Shown in pieces: positions 29,652 through 40,397 of a stretch of 64,000 nucleotides of DNA. The position numbers were made by a program, and so were the translations under genes. How positions within the stretch are numbered: the first letter of the stretch is position 1; the number at the start of each line of letters is the position of its first letter. The DNA is from Haliclona indistincta (lineage: Eukaryota > Porifera > Demospongiae > Haplosclerida > Chalinidae), in NCBI GenBank assembly GCA_964017065.1, contig OZ024787.1:3748503-3812502 (forward strand), in the 5' to 3' direction. The notes under the pieces are model-generated. The model was given only the letters and a program-made list of their open reading frames with translations. It made no database searches and was not told the DNA's origin.

Positions 29652-32600
29652 TTAATAAATCAGGCTCTCTCTCCTCAGGCACACTTCAGAGGTTGTTGGT
29701 TGCACAAGTTGCTGGCATGTATGACCTTCTTCGTCATCATGCAATAGGCTTCCAGCCTCTCTGCTGTGATTATTACAATATCTGGTAAGTTTTAAAACCA
29801 GATTTTTAGAATAAAGTATTACATGAAAGGAAATGACACCGAGAAAGACGGAAAAAGCCGAACTTACGCTAATCACACTGAGCTCATTCTGTGCGTTTAA
29901 TCTCTCGTATGATCCACTATAAATAGCGGAAAGTAGAGTCAGGTTTATCAAGGACGACCACTCTAAGATGTTCAAGTAGTTCTTTTGGTAGACACCACCA
30001 AGAACTACCATTAAAGAAAGCAGTAAGCTAGAGCTGGCTGTTATGAAGATCAGTCCATAATAGGCAATCAAATGAAACGATATCAGTGTAAATGACATAC
30101 GAACCAGGAGCAATAGACCAGTCCAGAACCGACAGTTGTCCTTGTAAGGTCCATGGTAGGCATCAACAAAGGGCTTGAACTTGATCCACTGTCTACGAAA
30201 GCTCCTAATTCTTGTGAGATATTTCTCAATCACAACATCAAACAGGAGAGCAAGTGTGTAGGAAACAGCAAGAAGTAGAAACAACACAGCTGCTGCCATT
30301 AGTAGGAAATGTCTTGGTGAAAAATAGGCAACATTTGCATCTACAGACCATAACTTGCTAATGACAATTCCTGAATTGACGCAAGAAAAGGAAGACAAGG
30401 TTGAGTACTTCATTGCCAGAACAATAGTACGGAAAATCTTTGTGAAGGACAGCAAGATGAGAGTAGCAAGTACCTGCACTACATTGCCTCCAATCTTGTT
30501 GGACAGCCATGTGGAGTAGCGACACAGGACTATGATGGTGGCTATGATGAACCATATGTAGAGAGGGAACACAAACTGCAGCCACACCTTGTGATAGGCT
30601 GTCATGCCTTGATAAAAGCATGTTTCAATACCAAGGTCAAGATTGAGCCAAGCAATGAACTGACTCAGTACTGGAATAGTACCATTAGGAAAGAAGATAC
30701 CAGAGCTCTCACTTATCTTGACAATATTGGCATAGAATATGAGCCCATTGATGGTACCAATGGAGACTGTCAAGTTCAAAACCATCAGAAGAGCTACCAA
30801 ACCAAACCCAGCAGCAGCAAAGGGAATGATCAGAGCAAGGTACGAGAATCGAGGACAATGAATACAGTTATTGGATCCCAGAGCAAGGCTGAGCCCATCC
30901 TGACACCTGCCACACAATATACCAGTCCTGTTGAGAGCACACTGTGGATCAGGATCAGTGGGAGAGAAGCTGACCTGTGCTGTGTTGCAGTAGTCAAAAG
31001 GACATGGAGTTTGCATGATTACACAACCATTGATATTACCAATCCAGATATCTCCGTGTCGTGCCATCATCTTAGTGGCAGCATCACATGTGATGGTAGA
31101 GGATTTATGTTTGAGCTTTTCGCAGTCACAAGATTTGGTTTTGCTTGATGTTTTAAATCCAAGAGGACAGTTACGAAACACAATTTTTAACTTTTTAATT
31201 GATCCTGAATTGAGCACATTCAAAATGTATGTTTCGTAAATTGATTTGAGTGAGATAGCTTTGCAACTCACAGCACTTGTGTTGCGTAGACCCAAATGAG
31301 TAAATGTGTTATGTATCTGCAAAATCGCTGGAGCAACTCCATTTAATTGTCCCACTGTGACAACAGAGATATTGATCTCTTCTCCTGGATAGGCTGTCAC
31401 TGTTAGCTGTGTCTGAGAGCAGTTTATTGTGTTGTTGTCATCACAGAAGCAGACATCAGTAGGTTCTGATGATATTACTGAGGAACCAGTCTGTGCTGAG
31501 TAGTCAAATGTTTCATTAAAGTATTCACTGCCGTATGTTTGGTTTGAACGAAATAAAAGACATTTTCCTATTTCCCCTCCAAACAGAGCTGTACCTGCTA
31601 TATCTGCTTTGTTTCCGATCATGGTTACTTTAACTGATCGAGGAAGTGTGTTATCAGAGTATTGGAAGAAACAAGGAGCATTATCTAGCTGTTTCTCAAC
31701 AAAAATGGCTCCTCCTCTTAGCCTAGCGCTATTGTAGGTGAAATTGATAACTGCATGTTCATGTAACACAAGATAAGAGTTTGCATACAATGCAAGTCCA
31801 CCTCCATCAATAATACCAGTGTTGTTGTGGAAGACTACTGTACCATTCACTACTATAGTACTGTGATAGGCAGCCAGTCCAGTCATATTGAAGTTGTTGG
31901 TGATGCTAACATTTCTTAATTCAAAAATGGCAATAAAAACGGCATATACAGTTGGCTGTATGTCACCGATGTCATAAGGCCAGCTGTTGTTGGTAACAGC
32001 AAAATTTTCAAGTGTAACGAAAAAATTACTGCTATATTGATAGGAGAAAAGATTTATCTTTAAGCCAAATCCGATATTATGACAAATTTCTGTTGACCAT
32101 ATAGTCACATTTGTTATGAACTTGACTCCGACAAGATTGATGGACACAACTCCATTACTATCATTGTTATTGTTGTAAGTGAATGTACTGTTGACAATAG
32201 CAATGGTAGAAGTAAAGAAAGTGTTTTGAGGAGTCGAACATTGTATGTACCTAACTTGAGAAGAGTCGATCATCAAGCCATGGCCATGCGCAGCAGTACT
32301 AAGCAAATTTGTGATCGTCAAATTATAATTGGGCACATCGTGTTCGGAAGTCCGAATGACAATGTTACTTCCTCTGTTGCCATATGCTGTAACTGAAAAT
32401 AATACAATGTCAATGCTGTAGGATCTTTGAAGCAAATGAACTAAAATGCCTTTTTTACCTCCAAATGAAGTGTTAGTATTCGTAATGAGCATTTTGTATT
32501 TACTGTGATGGTGATCACAATTAGATGGGTCAATATACAAGATCGCAATGTTACATGTATGCATATGTCCACCGGAGATGCCATTTTGTGCAAATGAGGA

Positions 32601-33173
32601 ATCAGTGATTACCAGATCAACTCCATCAGTTTCGATTAAAAGACCACTACCTGTCCCATTCTGAATAGAAACATGATTGATCGCAATACTAGTACTTTTG
32701 CCAGTTTTAAAATAACCGAGACTGCTAGTACAGAAAAGTCTTGTCTGATGGAAAGGTGTCATGTCAGCCCCACAGTTAGTGATGGTGATGTACCTGAAGG
32801 TGATGTTGGAGCTATTAACAAAAGCGATACCAGTACTGGAGTGTTGAGTACACTTGATGACCACTGTAGACTGCCAGACAGTCTCATGAAAGCCCTGCTC
32901 CATTCTCCCATCACCTTCAAACACAGCATTAGTCAAGTTTGTGAACACCATTAGTTCCTGAAGATTCAACAAGTGAGTTCCCTCCAAGAATTGAACAACC
33001 AAGCCAGAAGAGTTGGAGAAGCTATCAGTCATCTTTCCAAAAGTAGTGATGTTGTAACAAGGAGTACCAGGACAGTGCTCATCTTCAGACGGCTGAATGT
33101 AGACATCTCTTGTTGAACATAGGCATGAGATGCTGAGCACCTGAAGAAGAATGATGCTACTAGCAGTAGCCAT
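29652..33173 (-). CDS. Array copy B: beta-helix / multi-pass membrane protein, intact
   Basis: A single exon encodes 1173 residues with the same order as copy A: signal peptide, beta-helix-like ectodomain, Cys-rich module (CPFDYC, GILCGRCQDGLSLALGS), about nine membrane segments and the tail CLRRESLIY. Most blocks are near-identical to A. Differences are concentrated in short inserts (GKSTSIAINH, GGHMHTCNIAIL), in the Cys-flanking segment before CDCEKLKH, and in the loop after membrane segment 5 (KYSTLSSFSCVNSGIVIS). The hydrophobic part and tail group with A rather than D/E. An in-frame ATG at 33221 would add 16 residues, as in A. Function is unknown; a glycosylated surface receptor or channel is the best structural reading. 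Confidence 0.88.
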   Translation of the reverse strand: MATASSIILLQVLSISCLCSTRDVYIQPSEDEHCPGTPCYNITTFGKMTDSFSNSSGLVVQFLEGTHLLNLQELMVFTNLTNAVFEGDGRMEQGFHETVWQSTVVIKCTQHSSTGIAFVNSSNITFRYITITNCGADMTPFHQTRLFCTSSLGYFKTGKSTSIAINHVSIQNGTGSGLLIETDGVDLVITDSSFAQNGISGGHMHTCNIAILYIDPSNCDHHHSKYKMLITNTNTSFGGKKGILVHLLQRSYSIDIVLFSVTAYGNRGSNIVIRTSEHDVPNYNLTITNLLSTAAHGHGLMIDSSQVRYIQCSTPQNTFFTSTIAIVNSTFTYNNNNDSNGVVSINLVGVKFITNVTIWSTEICHNIGFGLKINLFSYQYSSNFFVTLENFAVTNNSWPYDIGDIQPTVYAVFIAIFELRNVSITNNFNMTGLAAYHSTIVVNGTVVFHNNTGIIDGGGLALYANSYLVLHEHAVINFTYNSARLRGGAIFVEKQLDNAPCFFQYSDNTLPRSVKVTMIGNKADIAGTALFGGEIGKCLLFRSNQTYGSEYFNETFDYSAQTGSSVISSEPTDVCFCDDNNTINCSQTQLTVTAYPGEEINISVVTVGQLNGVAPAILQIHNTFTHLGLRNTSAVSCKAISLKSIYETYILNVLNSGSIKKLKIVFRNCPLGFKTSSKTKSCDCEKLKHKSSTITCDAATKMMARHGDIWIGNINGCVIMQTPCPFDYCNTAQVSFSPTDPDPQCALNRTGILCGRCQDGLSLALGSNNCIHCPRFSYLALIIPFAAAGFGLVALLMVLNLTVSIGTINGLIFYANIVKISESSGIFFPNGTIPVLSQFIAWLNLDLGIETCFYQGMTAYHKVWLQFVFPLYIWFIIATIIVLCRYSTWLSNKIGGNVVQVLATLILLSFTKIFRTIVLAMKYSTLSSFSCVNSGIVISKLWSVDANVAYFSPRHFLLMAAAVLFLLLAVSYTLALLFDVVIEKYLTRIRSFRRQWIKFKPFVDAYHGPYKDNCRFWTGLLLLVRMSFTLISFHLIAYYGLIFITASSSLLLSLMVVLGGVYQKNYLNILEWSSLINLTLLSAIYSGSYERLNAQNELSVISVSSAFSVFLGVISFHVILYSKNLVLKLTRYCNNHSREAGSLLHDDEEGHTCQQLVQPTTSEVCLRRESLIY

Positions 33174-34080
33174 GTTGTGAATTGAGCCTATGTAATAAAA
33201 TTCCTTGTTGAAAACAGTCATCGATTTGTGATCTACACAATCTCTCTAAAGGTTACCAGTTTATCATTTCTTCAAGAGTTTATAGACTTGCTCAATGTTG
33301 ATTCAAATTATTGTCTTAGTTTACTTTCACCTTTCATGAGTCATAAAACATTAGCATCAATCACTGTAGCTCCCCTGCATGCATGCATGTGGACTTCAAA
33401 GTACAGAGGCTTGGTAGTTTCGTTCTGACTTTGATTATTGTTATTTCTTGCATGTATAGTACCAACTACTGCACGTGTCATTTTTAGTGTACACATGTGC
33501 ACAAAAATACAATTATATATAAAGTAAAAATTGTTCTCTGCATGGGAGTAAGAGATTAGGCTAAACATCTTCATGTGTAACCTTTCAATACTATTCACAT
33601 GAAGCAAAACTGTAAAACTGGTAAATTACAGCCGTTAATAAGAATTCCCCAAAAATCAAACTATTGGATTCAAACCAGCGTAAACGAATATGAGAATGCA
33701 ATGGAATTGTACCTTACTTATCATTGCTGATGCTGTAATAGTCTACATATCAATCATACTATACACTAGCCTGCCCACACATGGACTTGCACAAGCCCAC
33801 CCATAATTATTCACACTTATCTCTTGAAAGGTTTTAGGTTTCGTAAGCACCTAATGTACTCAAATTGTATCCTAGGTCGGATTAAACGTGCCTAGTTCAA
33901 ACCGCCCAATCAATGATAGATACAAATAATTTAGATATTCAAATCTTACATAAAATTAATATTCACACTCAAAATTTGCATTTTAGGGGGGTTTTGTTAG
34001 TTGTTGGGTCCAGCTGACACAAGACATGAGGTAGCCTGCATGAGGGTGCAGATGAGTCGCTGCTTTTCCACATGCTCTGG
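33174..34080. other. 5' flank of copy B and truncated spacer module
   Basis: This is collinear with the other 5' flanks up to 34080, where the module is cut off in the middle at CACATGCTCTGG. Sequence beyond is unrelated, so 34080 marks a rearrangement or insertion border. Confidence 0.6.
33337..33343. promoter_or_regulatory. AP-1-like site upstream of copy B
   Basis: TGAGTCA lies 164 bp before the copy B start codon, in a flank collinear with that of copy A. Confidence 0.35.
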
Positions 34081-34247
34081 TAGTAGTAAACAACGGCAGT
34101 AGTAAGAGTGAAAGGACTACATTTACACAGAGCAACATTTCAATCTTTTACTATAAGTATAGACATCGAAGAGCATATGTAGAGCCCCAGCATGCAAACC
34201 TTGTGGCAACATAACTATTTCAGCAATGCTAGCTGCTGACTTATTAT

Positions 34248-34622
34248 TTGAAACATGCAGAGGCATGCACCCATGTGATTGATCAATGTATTATCAATGT
34301 ATTTATTCTAGTTCGTAACTATTTGCTGCAGCTATCTTGTGTGATGCATTGTGATGCATCATGCACTCACACCTTACCAAAGGTTTCTAACTTCTTCTCA
34401 GGTTCTTATTACTATTCTCTGCACTCTACCTGTGACTTCGTGTACAGCCGAAAGGTCTTTAGTAACCTAAAACGTATTAAAACTCTTTTGAGGTCAACCA
34501 TGATTAACGAATGACTGACCAGTCTCGCGCTCCTTCATGTCCAGCCTGACATACCAATACACATCGAGGAAGTTATTGACGAATTTGCAAGACGTCATCC
34601 AAGACGCATCAGACTATCTTAG
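34248..34622 (+). pseudogene. hAT transposase C-terminal fragment
   Basis: The reading contains VFSNLKRIKTLLRSTM and, after a stop and frame change near 34514, LTSLALLHV, EEVIDEFARRHPRR and a terminal stop at about 34620. This is the hAT family dimerisation region (usual form ERSFSxLKxIKxxLRSTM). The zinc finger and catalytic parts are absent. It is a decayed autonomous-element remnant; no TIRs were found. Confidence 0.65.
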
Positions 34623-35043
34623 ACTCATTTTTGTGAATTTTTCGTATTATAAACATTATAATGTGGCCTCCAAGTTGCTTAAAATGTCACTAAAATTAGC
34701 AATTTAAATTTTTCTGGGGGAGGACCCCACTGGTTTTTAGACAACTTGCCCCTTTTAGATAACTTGCACAGTCAATGCACAGAGATGCACAGTCAATGCA
34801 CAGCAGTCATGAACAGTGATGCACAATGAAGAGTACACGCGCACTCGCGCGCGTATTTATTTACAGAATTTTGTAGTTTAGATCCGTGTCATCCACTGCA
34901 GTGACATCTAGTATTCCTCATTTGAAGCAGCTAATTTTTTTATAAACATGTCAAACGATATTTGCAAAGAAACTACTTGGTTGAAAAGGCAACCTTCAGA
35001 TCGAGAATTATTATGCTATACACTTGTGTTAAAGATATCTCAC

Positions 35044-35386
35044 CTAGAGTAGGCAATGTAGTTAGCCGTGAGCACATGGAGCAGCAGGTCCACAGTGAAT
35101 GAAACACCTATATAAAGAGAGAGGGAGGGAGGGAGGGAGAGAGGGAGGGAGAGAGGGAGAGAGAGAGAGGGAGGGAGGGAGGGAGGGAGGGAGGGAGGGA
35201 GAGAGAGAGAGGGAGAGAGGGAGAGAGGAAAAGAGGAGGGAGGGAGAGAATGAGTTAGAGAAATAATACTGTAGTATAGGTGTGTGGTAATGTGGCTAGC
35301 TTACCTCTGATACGCTGTTGCTTCAGTGATGAAGGAAGCTAGGCAGGAGTGAATAAACTCAGCAATGAAAGTGGTGGGGAACCAAG
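35044..35386 (-). pseudogene. Two orphan exons of an unrecognised membrane-like gene
   Basis: On the minus strand 35386-35305 lies between CTTAG and GTAAGC and reads WFPTTFIAEFIHSCLASFIT. Next, 35107-35044 lies between ATAG and GTGAGA and reads FTVDLLLHVLTANYIAYS, but in a frame that does not follow from the first exon's phase. The splice sites look real and the phases disagree, so this is probably a decayed fragment. I do not recognise the protein. Confidence 0.3.
35107..35244. repeat. Purine-rich GAGA/GGGA low-complexity tract
   Basis: About 135 bp of G/A-only sequence alternates GAGA and GGGA units. It lies within the putative intron of the orphan exons. Confidence 0.9.
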
Positions 35387-35856
35387 CTAAGATCTACACG
35401 TGCAGGAGAGAAAAGAAGATCAGCAATTTTGTGAGCGGCAATGCAAGTGGCGGCCTTGTGACTGTAACATAAGGTAGTGACAAGATGGCTTGGTAACAGG
35501 GATGTGCATGACCACTGTATTACTATTAAGTTATCCCATAAGATCCATTTATCAAGAGTACAACCATGGTGCTAGAACTTGCACTAAGCTTGTACTCACA
35601 GGCGGCTGCGGAATTGATAGATGTAAAGTGAATAATAATAATTCTGTTCTGTTCGTTTGGTTTTTCTTATTGCCAATAATGCCATATATCCCTTAATCAT
35701 TTATCACTTGCCTATTTATTTTATTCCTTTCTCTATCAGGTATAATCATTTTTGCACTCGAAAAAGTTTTGCGTTAATGATATTCATATGGGGTGTGGTT
35801 TCATTATTACAGTACCCGTGCGCAGTATGCGCGAGGGTTATGCGTTCGTGTCCGGC

Positions 35857-35988
35857 TATATGATGTTCGTGTACCTTCTATATGATGTTCGTGTACCTTC
35901 TATATGATGTTCGTGTACCTTCTATATGATGTTCGTGTACCTTCTATATGATGTTCGTGTACCTTCTATATGATGTTCGTGTACCTTC
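35857..35988. repeat. Six tandem copies of a 22-bp unit
   Basis: Six identical head-to-tail units of TATATGATGTTCGTGTACCT plus TC fill 132 bp exactly. They abut the 5' end of the LINE fragment. There are no spacers, so it is not CRISPR-like. Confidence 0.97.
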
Positions 35989-38460
35989 CCCTCGTGCTTT
36001 GTTGTTTTCCTCTCTCTTACAAAATCGAGCTTTGGTTTGTTTAGACCAGTTGCCCCTATCTACAGTTCAATTCACTTACTCATCCTCAGCATCTGATTCT
36101 ACTTCTCTTATTGATCACTTTGTTTGCAGTATTGACTTGGCCCATCTTGTGTCAGCTGTTAATCCTATAAATATTGGTGCTAATCTTTCTGATCATCTCC
36201 CTATATTTGCGTCTTTTAATATTTGTGTGAGTACTCTGGCTATGATTGACAATCCAGTCGGTACACCTCCTCGGCTTCCTCCTCGTACAAATTGGGATAA
36301 AGTGCAAGAACACCATATTGTCTGATAACTTACCTGTTTTGCCTCCAGAAGTGGTATCATGCTCTGACCCTTTCTGTACTACCCATTCTGATTGTATTAA
36401 TATCTTTCTCCAATCCTTTATTGACTGTATCTCTACAGCTTCCCTTGAGGCATTACCTTCTACTGTTTCTACACACACCTACGTTACACCTGGCTGGAAT
36501 GATTTTGCTAAAGACCTGAAGTATAAAGCCAACTTCTGGCATCGAGTCTGGATTGAAGCTGGGTCTCCCTCTTCTGGTGTTTTGACACAGATAAAGAAAA
36601 AGGCTAAGTATCGTTTCAAGTATGAGGTTAGGAGGTTAAAGCGTAGGGAGCAATACATTCGGCGCGAGAAGCTGACCTCTGCATTTTCCATTCGCAATAA
36701 AAAGAAGTTTTGGAAGCAGATTAAGCAATTGAAAAGAGGCTCGCGTTCTTCTATTAACACTGTGGTTGATGGCTTAAGTGATGAGGATGAAATTTCTGAG
36801 GTTTTTCGTGCCAAATTAATGGGCACCTTGAATAAGTATGCTGATTTTTCGTTCGATCCTAGTGATTTGGATCTTGAAAGTTCTGACTTACATTATTGCT
36901 CTTTTTCAGCTGAAGTTATTTTTGAAGCAATTGGTCATCTCAAGAAGGGTAAAAGAGATGCTTCAAATCTTGATTCTACTCATTTTGTGGTTGCAGCTCC
37001 TGTTATTTCAGACGTCTTAGCGCTTTTTTTCACAGCGTTATTGCATCATGGTTTTCTCCCTCCTCAGATTATTGACTGTTTACTAGTACCAGTTCCTAAA
37101 CCTGGAAAAAACCTCTCTCACTCTGACAGTTACCGACCCATTGCTCTAGCTTCCACTCTCAGTAAGATTCTCGAATGGTGCATTCTCATTCAATATGCGT
37201 CTCACCTGGACAGCTGTAACTTACAGTTTGGTTTTAAGAAGGACCTCTCTACCACTCTCTGCTCTGGTGTTTTGAAGCAAGTCGTGAGTAAGTACATTCA
37301 CCATGACTCTTCGGTATTTGCTTGTTTTCTGGATGCTTCGAAGGCTTTTGATTTGGTTAGACATGACATCTTGTTTAAGTTATTGCTTTCTCGTGGTTTG
37401 CCCCCCTTAGTTGTACGTCTCCTCCATTCATGGTATGTATCTCAAAATCTGAGAGTCAGGTGGGACGCTGCTTTGTCTCACCCTTTTGTTGTTTCCAATG
37501 GAGTTCGACAGGGAGGTGTTCTTTCTCCCATCCTTTTTGCTATTTACCTTGACGAACTTCTCCTTAGATTGAAATCCAGTGGTGTTGGTTGTCACTGGAG
37601 TCATCACTTTGCTGGAGCCCTGGCGTACGCAGATGATGTTGTTTTGTTAGCTCCCTCTGTTTCTGCGCTGCGTTTATTGCTTTGTACTAGTGAATCCTTT
37701 GCATCTGATTGTGGCCTTGTTTTTAATCCACAGAAAACTCAGTTGATCAAATTTTGTCTTGGTAATCGGGCTTCTGATGATGTCTGCTTCAATTTCTTTG
37801 GGCAATCTCTACATTTTGCTGACTCAGTGCTACATCTTGGTAACAGGTTGAAATATGATCTTTCAGATTCTGAGGATATTCTGCTTAAGACTCGTTATCT
37901 TATCGGTGCAGCCAATAATCTCTTCACCACCCTCGGGTACGTTGGTCCTTCCCTCCTATCATACTTATTTCAATCTCATTGCCTTGCTTTGTATGGCTGC
38001 GAGCTGTGGAATCTCTCATCTAAATCTCTTAGAGTCCTTGAGGTGGCTTTTAATAACTGCTTGCGACATATCTGGTCCCTACCTGCTAACACTCACACTT
38101 CTATTTTGCACTGTTGTGCTAATATGTTAAGTGTTTATAACCTTGTATTCTCAAGATCTGCTAAATTTATTGACAGAGCTTCTAACAGTTCGAATCTGCT
38201 TGTTCGTGCTGTTTTTCGTGAGTCATCTGTTCTGGTGTATTCCTTCGCTGGTCTCAATTCTGTGTTTGGGTCGCAATTTTTGAAAGTCTACCATGATGAT
38301 GATAAATATTGTGCTGCTGTTGTTCGGCCTTTTTTGAAAAGGAATCTTGATATTATTCATGGTACTTCTGATACTGAACTAATGCTCCGGACTATTCTAA
38401 CTTCTTAATTATAATTATGCACCTATGTTGGTGTGTGTTCTCAATAATATAATAATATGT
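35989..38460 (+). mobile_element. 5'-truncated non-LTR retrotransposon (LINE)
   Basis: The end of an apurinic-type endonuclease domain is readable at 35990-36300 (TYSSSASDSTSLIDHFVCS, then NLSDHLPI), with its N-terminal part missing. The reverse transcriptase follows in another frame, so one small indel near 36298 separates them. The 3' end runs into AT-rich and GTGT repeats at about 38440-38466. Layout and RT motifs fit the Jockey/CR1/L2-like group; the exact clade is not assigned. Confidence 0.85.
36246..38408 (+). CDS. LINE reverse transcriptase ORF, N-terminus lost
   Basis: The open frame gives 720 codons, of which those from about 36300 are genuinely element-coded. RT motifs appear in order: LLVPVPKPGKN, SYRPIALASTLSKILE, FACFLDASKAFDLV (first catalytic Asp), NGVRQGGVLSPILFAIYLDE, then the polymerase signature AYADDVVLLAPS, followed by LVFNPQKTQLIKF. 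A Cys/His-containing C-terminal region follows. The polymerase core is uninterrupted, but loss of most of the endonuclease and the frameshift make this copy non-autonomous. Confidence 0.85.
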   Translation: MTIQSVHLLGFLLVQIGIKCKNTILSDNLPVLPPEVVSCSDPFCTTHSDCINIFLQSFIDCISTASLEALPSTVSTHTYVTPGWNDFAKDLKYKANFWHRVWIEAGSPSSGVLTQIKKKAKYRFKYEVRRLKRREQYIRREKLTSAFSIRNKKKFWKQIKQLKRGSRSSINTVVDGLSDEDEISEVFRAKLMGTLNKYADFSFDPSDLDLESSDLHYCSFSAEVIFEAIGHLKKGKRDASNLDSTHFVVAAPVISDVLALFFTALLHHGFLPPQIIDCLLVPVPKPGKNLSHSDSYRPIALASTLSKILEWCILIQYASHLDSCNLQFGFKKDLSTTLCSGVLKQVVSKYIHHDSSVFACFLDASKAFDLVRHDILFKLLLSRGLPPLVVRLLHSWYVSQNLRVRWDAALSHPFVVSNGVRQGGVLSPILFAIYLDELLLRLKSSGVGCHWSHHFAGALAYADDVVLLAPSVSALRLLLCTSESFASDCGLVFNPQKTQLIKFCLGNRASDDVCFNFFGQSLHFADSVLHLGNRLKYDLSDSEDILLKTRYLIGAANNLFTTLGYVGPSLLSYLFQSHCLALYGCELWNLSSKSLRVLEVAFNNCLRHIWSLPANTHTSILHCCANMLSVYNLVFSRSAKFIDRASNSSNLLVRAVFRESSVLVYSFAGLNSVFGSQFLKVYHDDDKYCAAVVRPFLKRNLDIIHGTSDTELMLRTILTS

Positions 38461-38685
38461 GTGTGTCGTCAAAAAACACGACTGTTTGCGTCTTACCGCT
38501 CGAAAATCTCCACGAAAACACTCTCTGAAGCTTCTTCACTGAATTTATAGTCCTATGAAGACATTTTCTGTGCTGACAAGCCTTGCTCGAGCGGCTAATC
38601 CAAGGCTTTCTAAAGCTACGTGTCCTTGCAAGAGCACTTTACGGTATAGTGGGTGTGTCATCCAACCTCCTAGCTATCCTCACAT

Positions 38686-39014
38686 GGGGTGTATGGAAAA
38701 GAAGGAAACGGAAAACTGAAACGGACGGCGGAAACGGAGACCCCAAAAACTAAACCCAAACCCAAGACCCTAAAACCTTCGCCGCTAACTGTGCAAAGTC
38801 GGGAGGGTATCCTAACCCGGGCCTTCGGCCCTTGCTAAGCGTCAATTGCGCACATAATTAACGAGGTGCCGTTCTTTCCAATTGATCCAAGGTTTTTAGG
38901 GTCTTGGGTTTAGTTTTTGGGGTCTTGAGTGCGAGACCACGCCCATTTTCCGACGTCCGATTCCGTTTCCGCCGTCCGTTTCAGTTTTCCGTTTCCTTCT
39001 TTTCCATACACCCC
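38686..39014. mobile_element. Foldback/long-TIR element
   Basis: The left arm begins GGGGTGTATGGAAAAGAAGG and the right arm is its reverse complement. Both carry the AAACGGACGGCGGAAACGG segment and an inner GACCCCAAAAACTAAACCC segment. The direct repeat TCACAT flanks it (38680-38685 and 39015-39020), consistent with a 6-bp target duplication. The arms differ by an insertion of about 30 bp in the right arm. It is 329 bp and non-coding. Confidence 0.8.
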
Positions 39015-40397
39015 TCACATGTCTCACATGTACAGTACCAGAGCCTCGGTCAGAGCCATTGAACCATGGTTGAACGTCTTGACTCGAGGCCTACTGAGCT
39101 ACCGTATCAGTCTTTCTTGACGCCTTCTTGAGATTCTCGTTACTACAAGCTTATTTAGCATTGAACACTGCACGTTATACGTTGCGGACGCGCATCAACA
39201 TTTCAGCTAGCCAAGCCAGCCCTGGCCTGCAGCGCAGCCGCTTATGCTTGTACTGGAAACTGTAGTCGTGCTACAGAGTGCCCACAACGAGATTTTCGAT
39301 TTCTTAGTCGACGAAGCTGGTCCTCAGTGCTTCGTGCACTTCGTAACGCACTATGGTAGCTCGTCTAGCCACCGTTTTTGCAAAAGACAAAGTGTAGTCT
39401 TTGGTCTGACTAGATATGCAATGCTTTGTTCAGCCAAACCAACATGCGCGATGCTAATATATTTTCCTGTCGGTTGACGCAGGAATTAGACGGGAAATAT
39501 GCTCCCGAAATTTGGAAGTTAATTGCATGGTGTAGTAGGTGACACGTGTCTGTGGTACTGTATTTAACTAGACACGTGAAGTAGTTAGTCATTCCTAGGT
39601 TTTGTGCAGTCACATTATTCTAGTTCTGTCCCTCCCACCCGATCCCAAAATTTGCTATTTGTCATTTGTTGATATAAATAATTATTTTCTTCTCAATTAA
39701 GTCAATCAATGTTTTCAAGAGGAGCCCTGGGTGACTGGCAGGGCTACAGTATGGACAGCTGAACATTCCAACTTGTCCAGAGAAGCGACGAAGAGAAAAT
39801 TGAACTGTATATAGCCTAGCTATGTGATGTGATTGAGCTGTGTTCATGGTAATGGGTTTTCCCAGAGTTTTTTCCAAAAAGCTTTAGGTTCTCTCTGGGT
39901 TTTTCCCTTGGTTAGCAATGGGCCTTGCTAACCATAAATCTTGGTTCATATTAGGCAGGCCCCAGCTCAATGAAGTATGATGTGTTTGTGTTGTTGTGTG
40001 CTTGTGTTGTTAATAAACAATTGTGGCGTGCACAGCAGGCCTTGAACGCGTTTTTGCAAAAGACAACTATGTGTGTGTGACAACTATGACAACTATGTGA
40101 CAACTATGTGTGTTGTTAATAAACAATTGTGGCGTGCACAGCAGGCCTTGAACGCACAGTGTTACAAGTGTCAAGTAATGGGTGTACTTGCATGCAAGTG
40201 TGTGCATGTTCGGGAGCGAGTGTTTCTTTCAAGCAACCAACCGCAACCAACCATTTCTGCGCTGCTTACTAGAGAGTGGGCGTGGTATCCCGTAACCATT
40301 ATCAGAACGGAAAGTGGGAAATTGGAAAGTTTGCTTGGGGGTTCCGTAACCATGCTGTCTCGGATTCAACACGAGTCTGTACAAGCAAGCCACAGAT
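39015..40397. other. Non-coding region before the glycosyltransferase gene
   Basis: No gene is supported. A 45-bp segment is directly repeated at 40005-40049 and 40111-40155, with ACAACTATG repeats between. A pol III A-box-like sequence occurs on the minus strand near 39100, but no tRNA fold was found. Confidence 0.4.
40005..40155. repeat. 45-bp direct duplication with intervening short repeats
   Basis: The same 45 bp (beginning TGTTGTTAATAAACAATTG) occurs at 40005 and 40111, 106 bp apart. The gap contains several ACAACTATGTG copies. This looks like replication-slippage duplication. Confidence 0.85.

Noticed and set aside
35857..35988. Regular 22-bp repeats resembling a CRISPR array at first glance
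   Set aside because: The units are directly adjacent without spacers, in a eukaryotic genome. It is an ordinary tandem repeat.
39035..39104. Minus-strand TAGCTCAGTAGG (A-box-like) followed by GGTTCAATGGC (weak B-box)
   Set aside because: No acceptor stem pairs, the B-box lacks its final C and no CCA-side structure is found. It may be a SINE remnant, but that cannot be supported.
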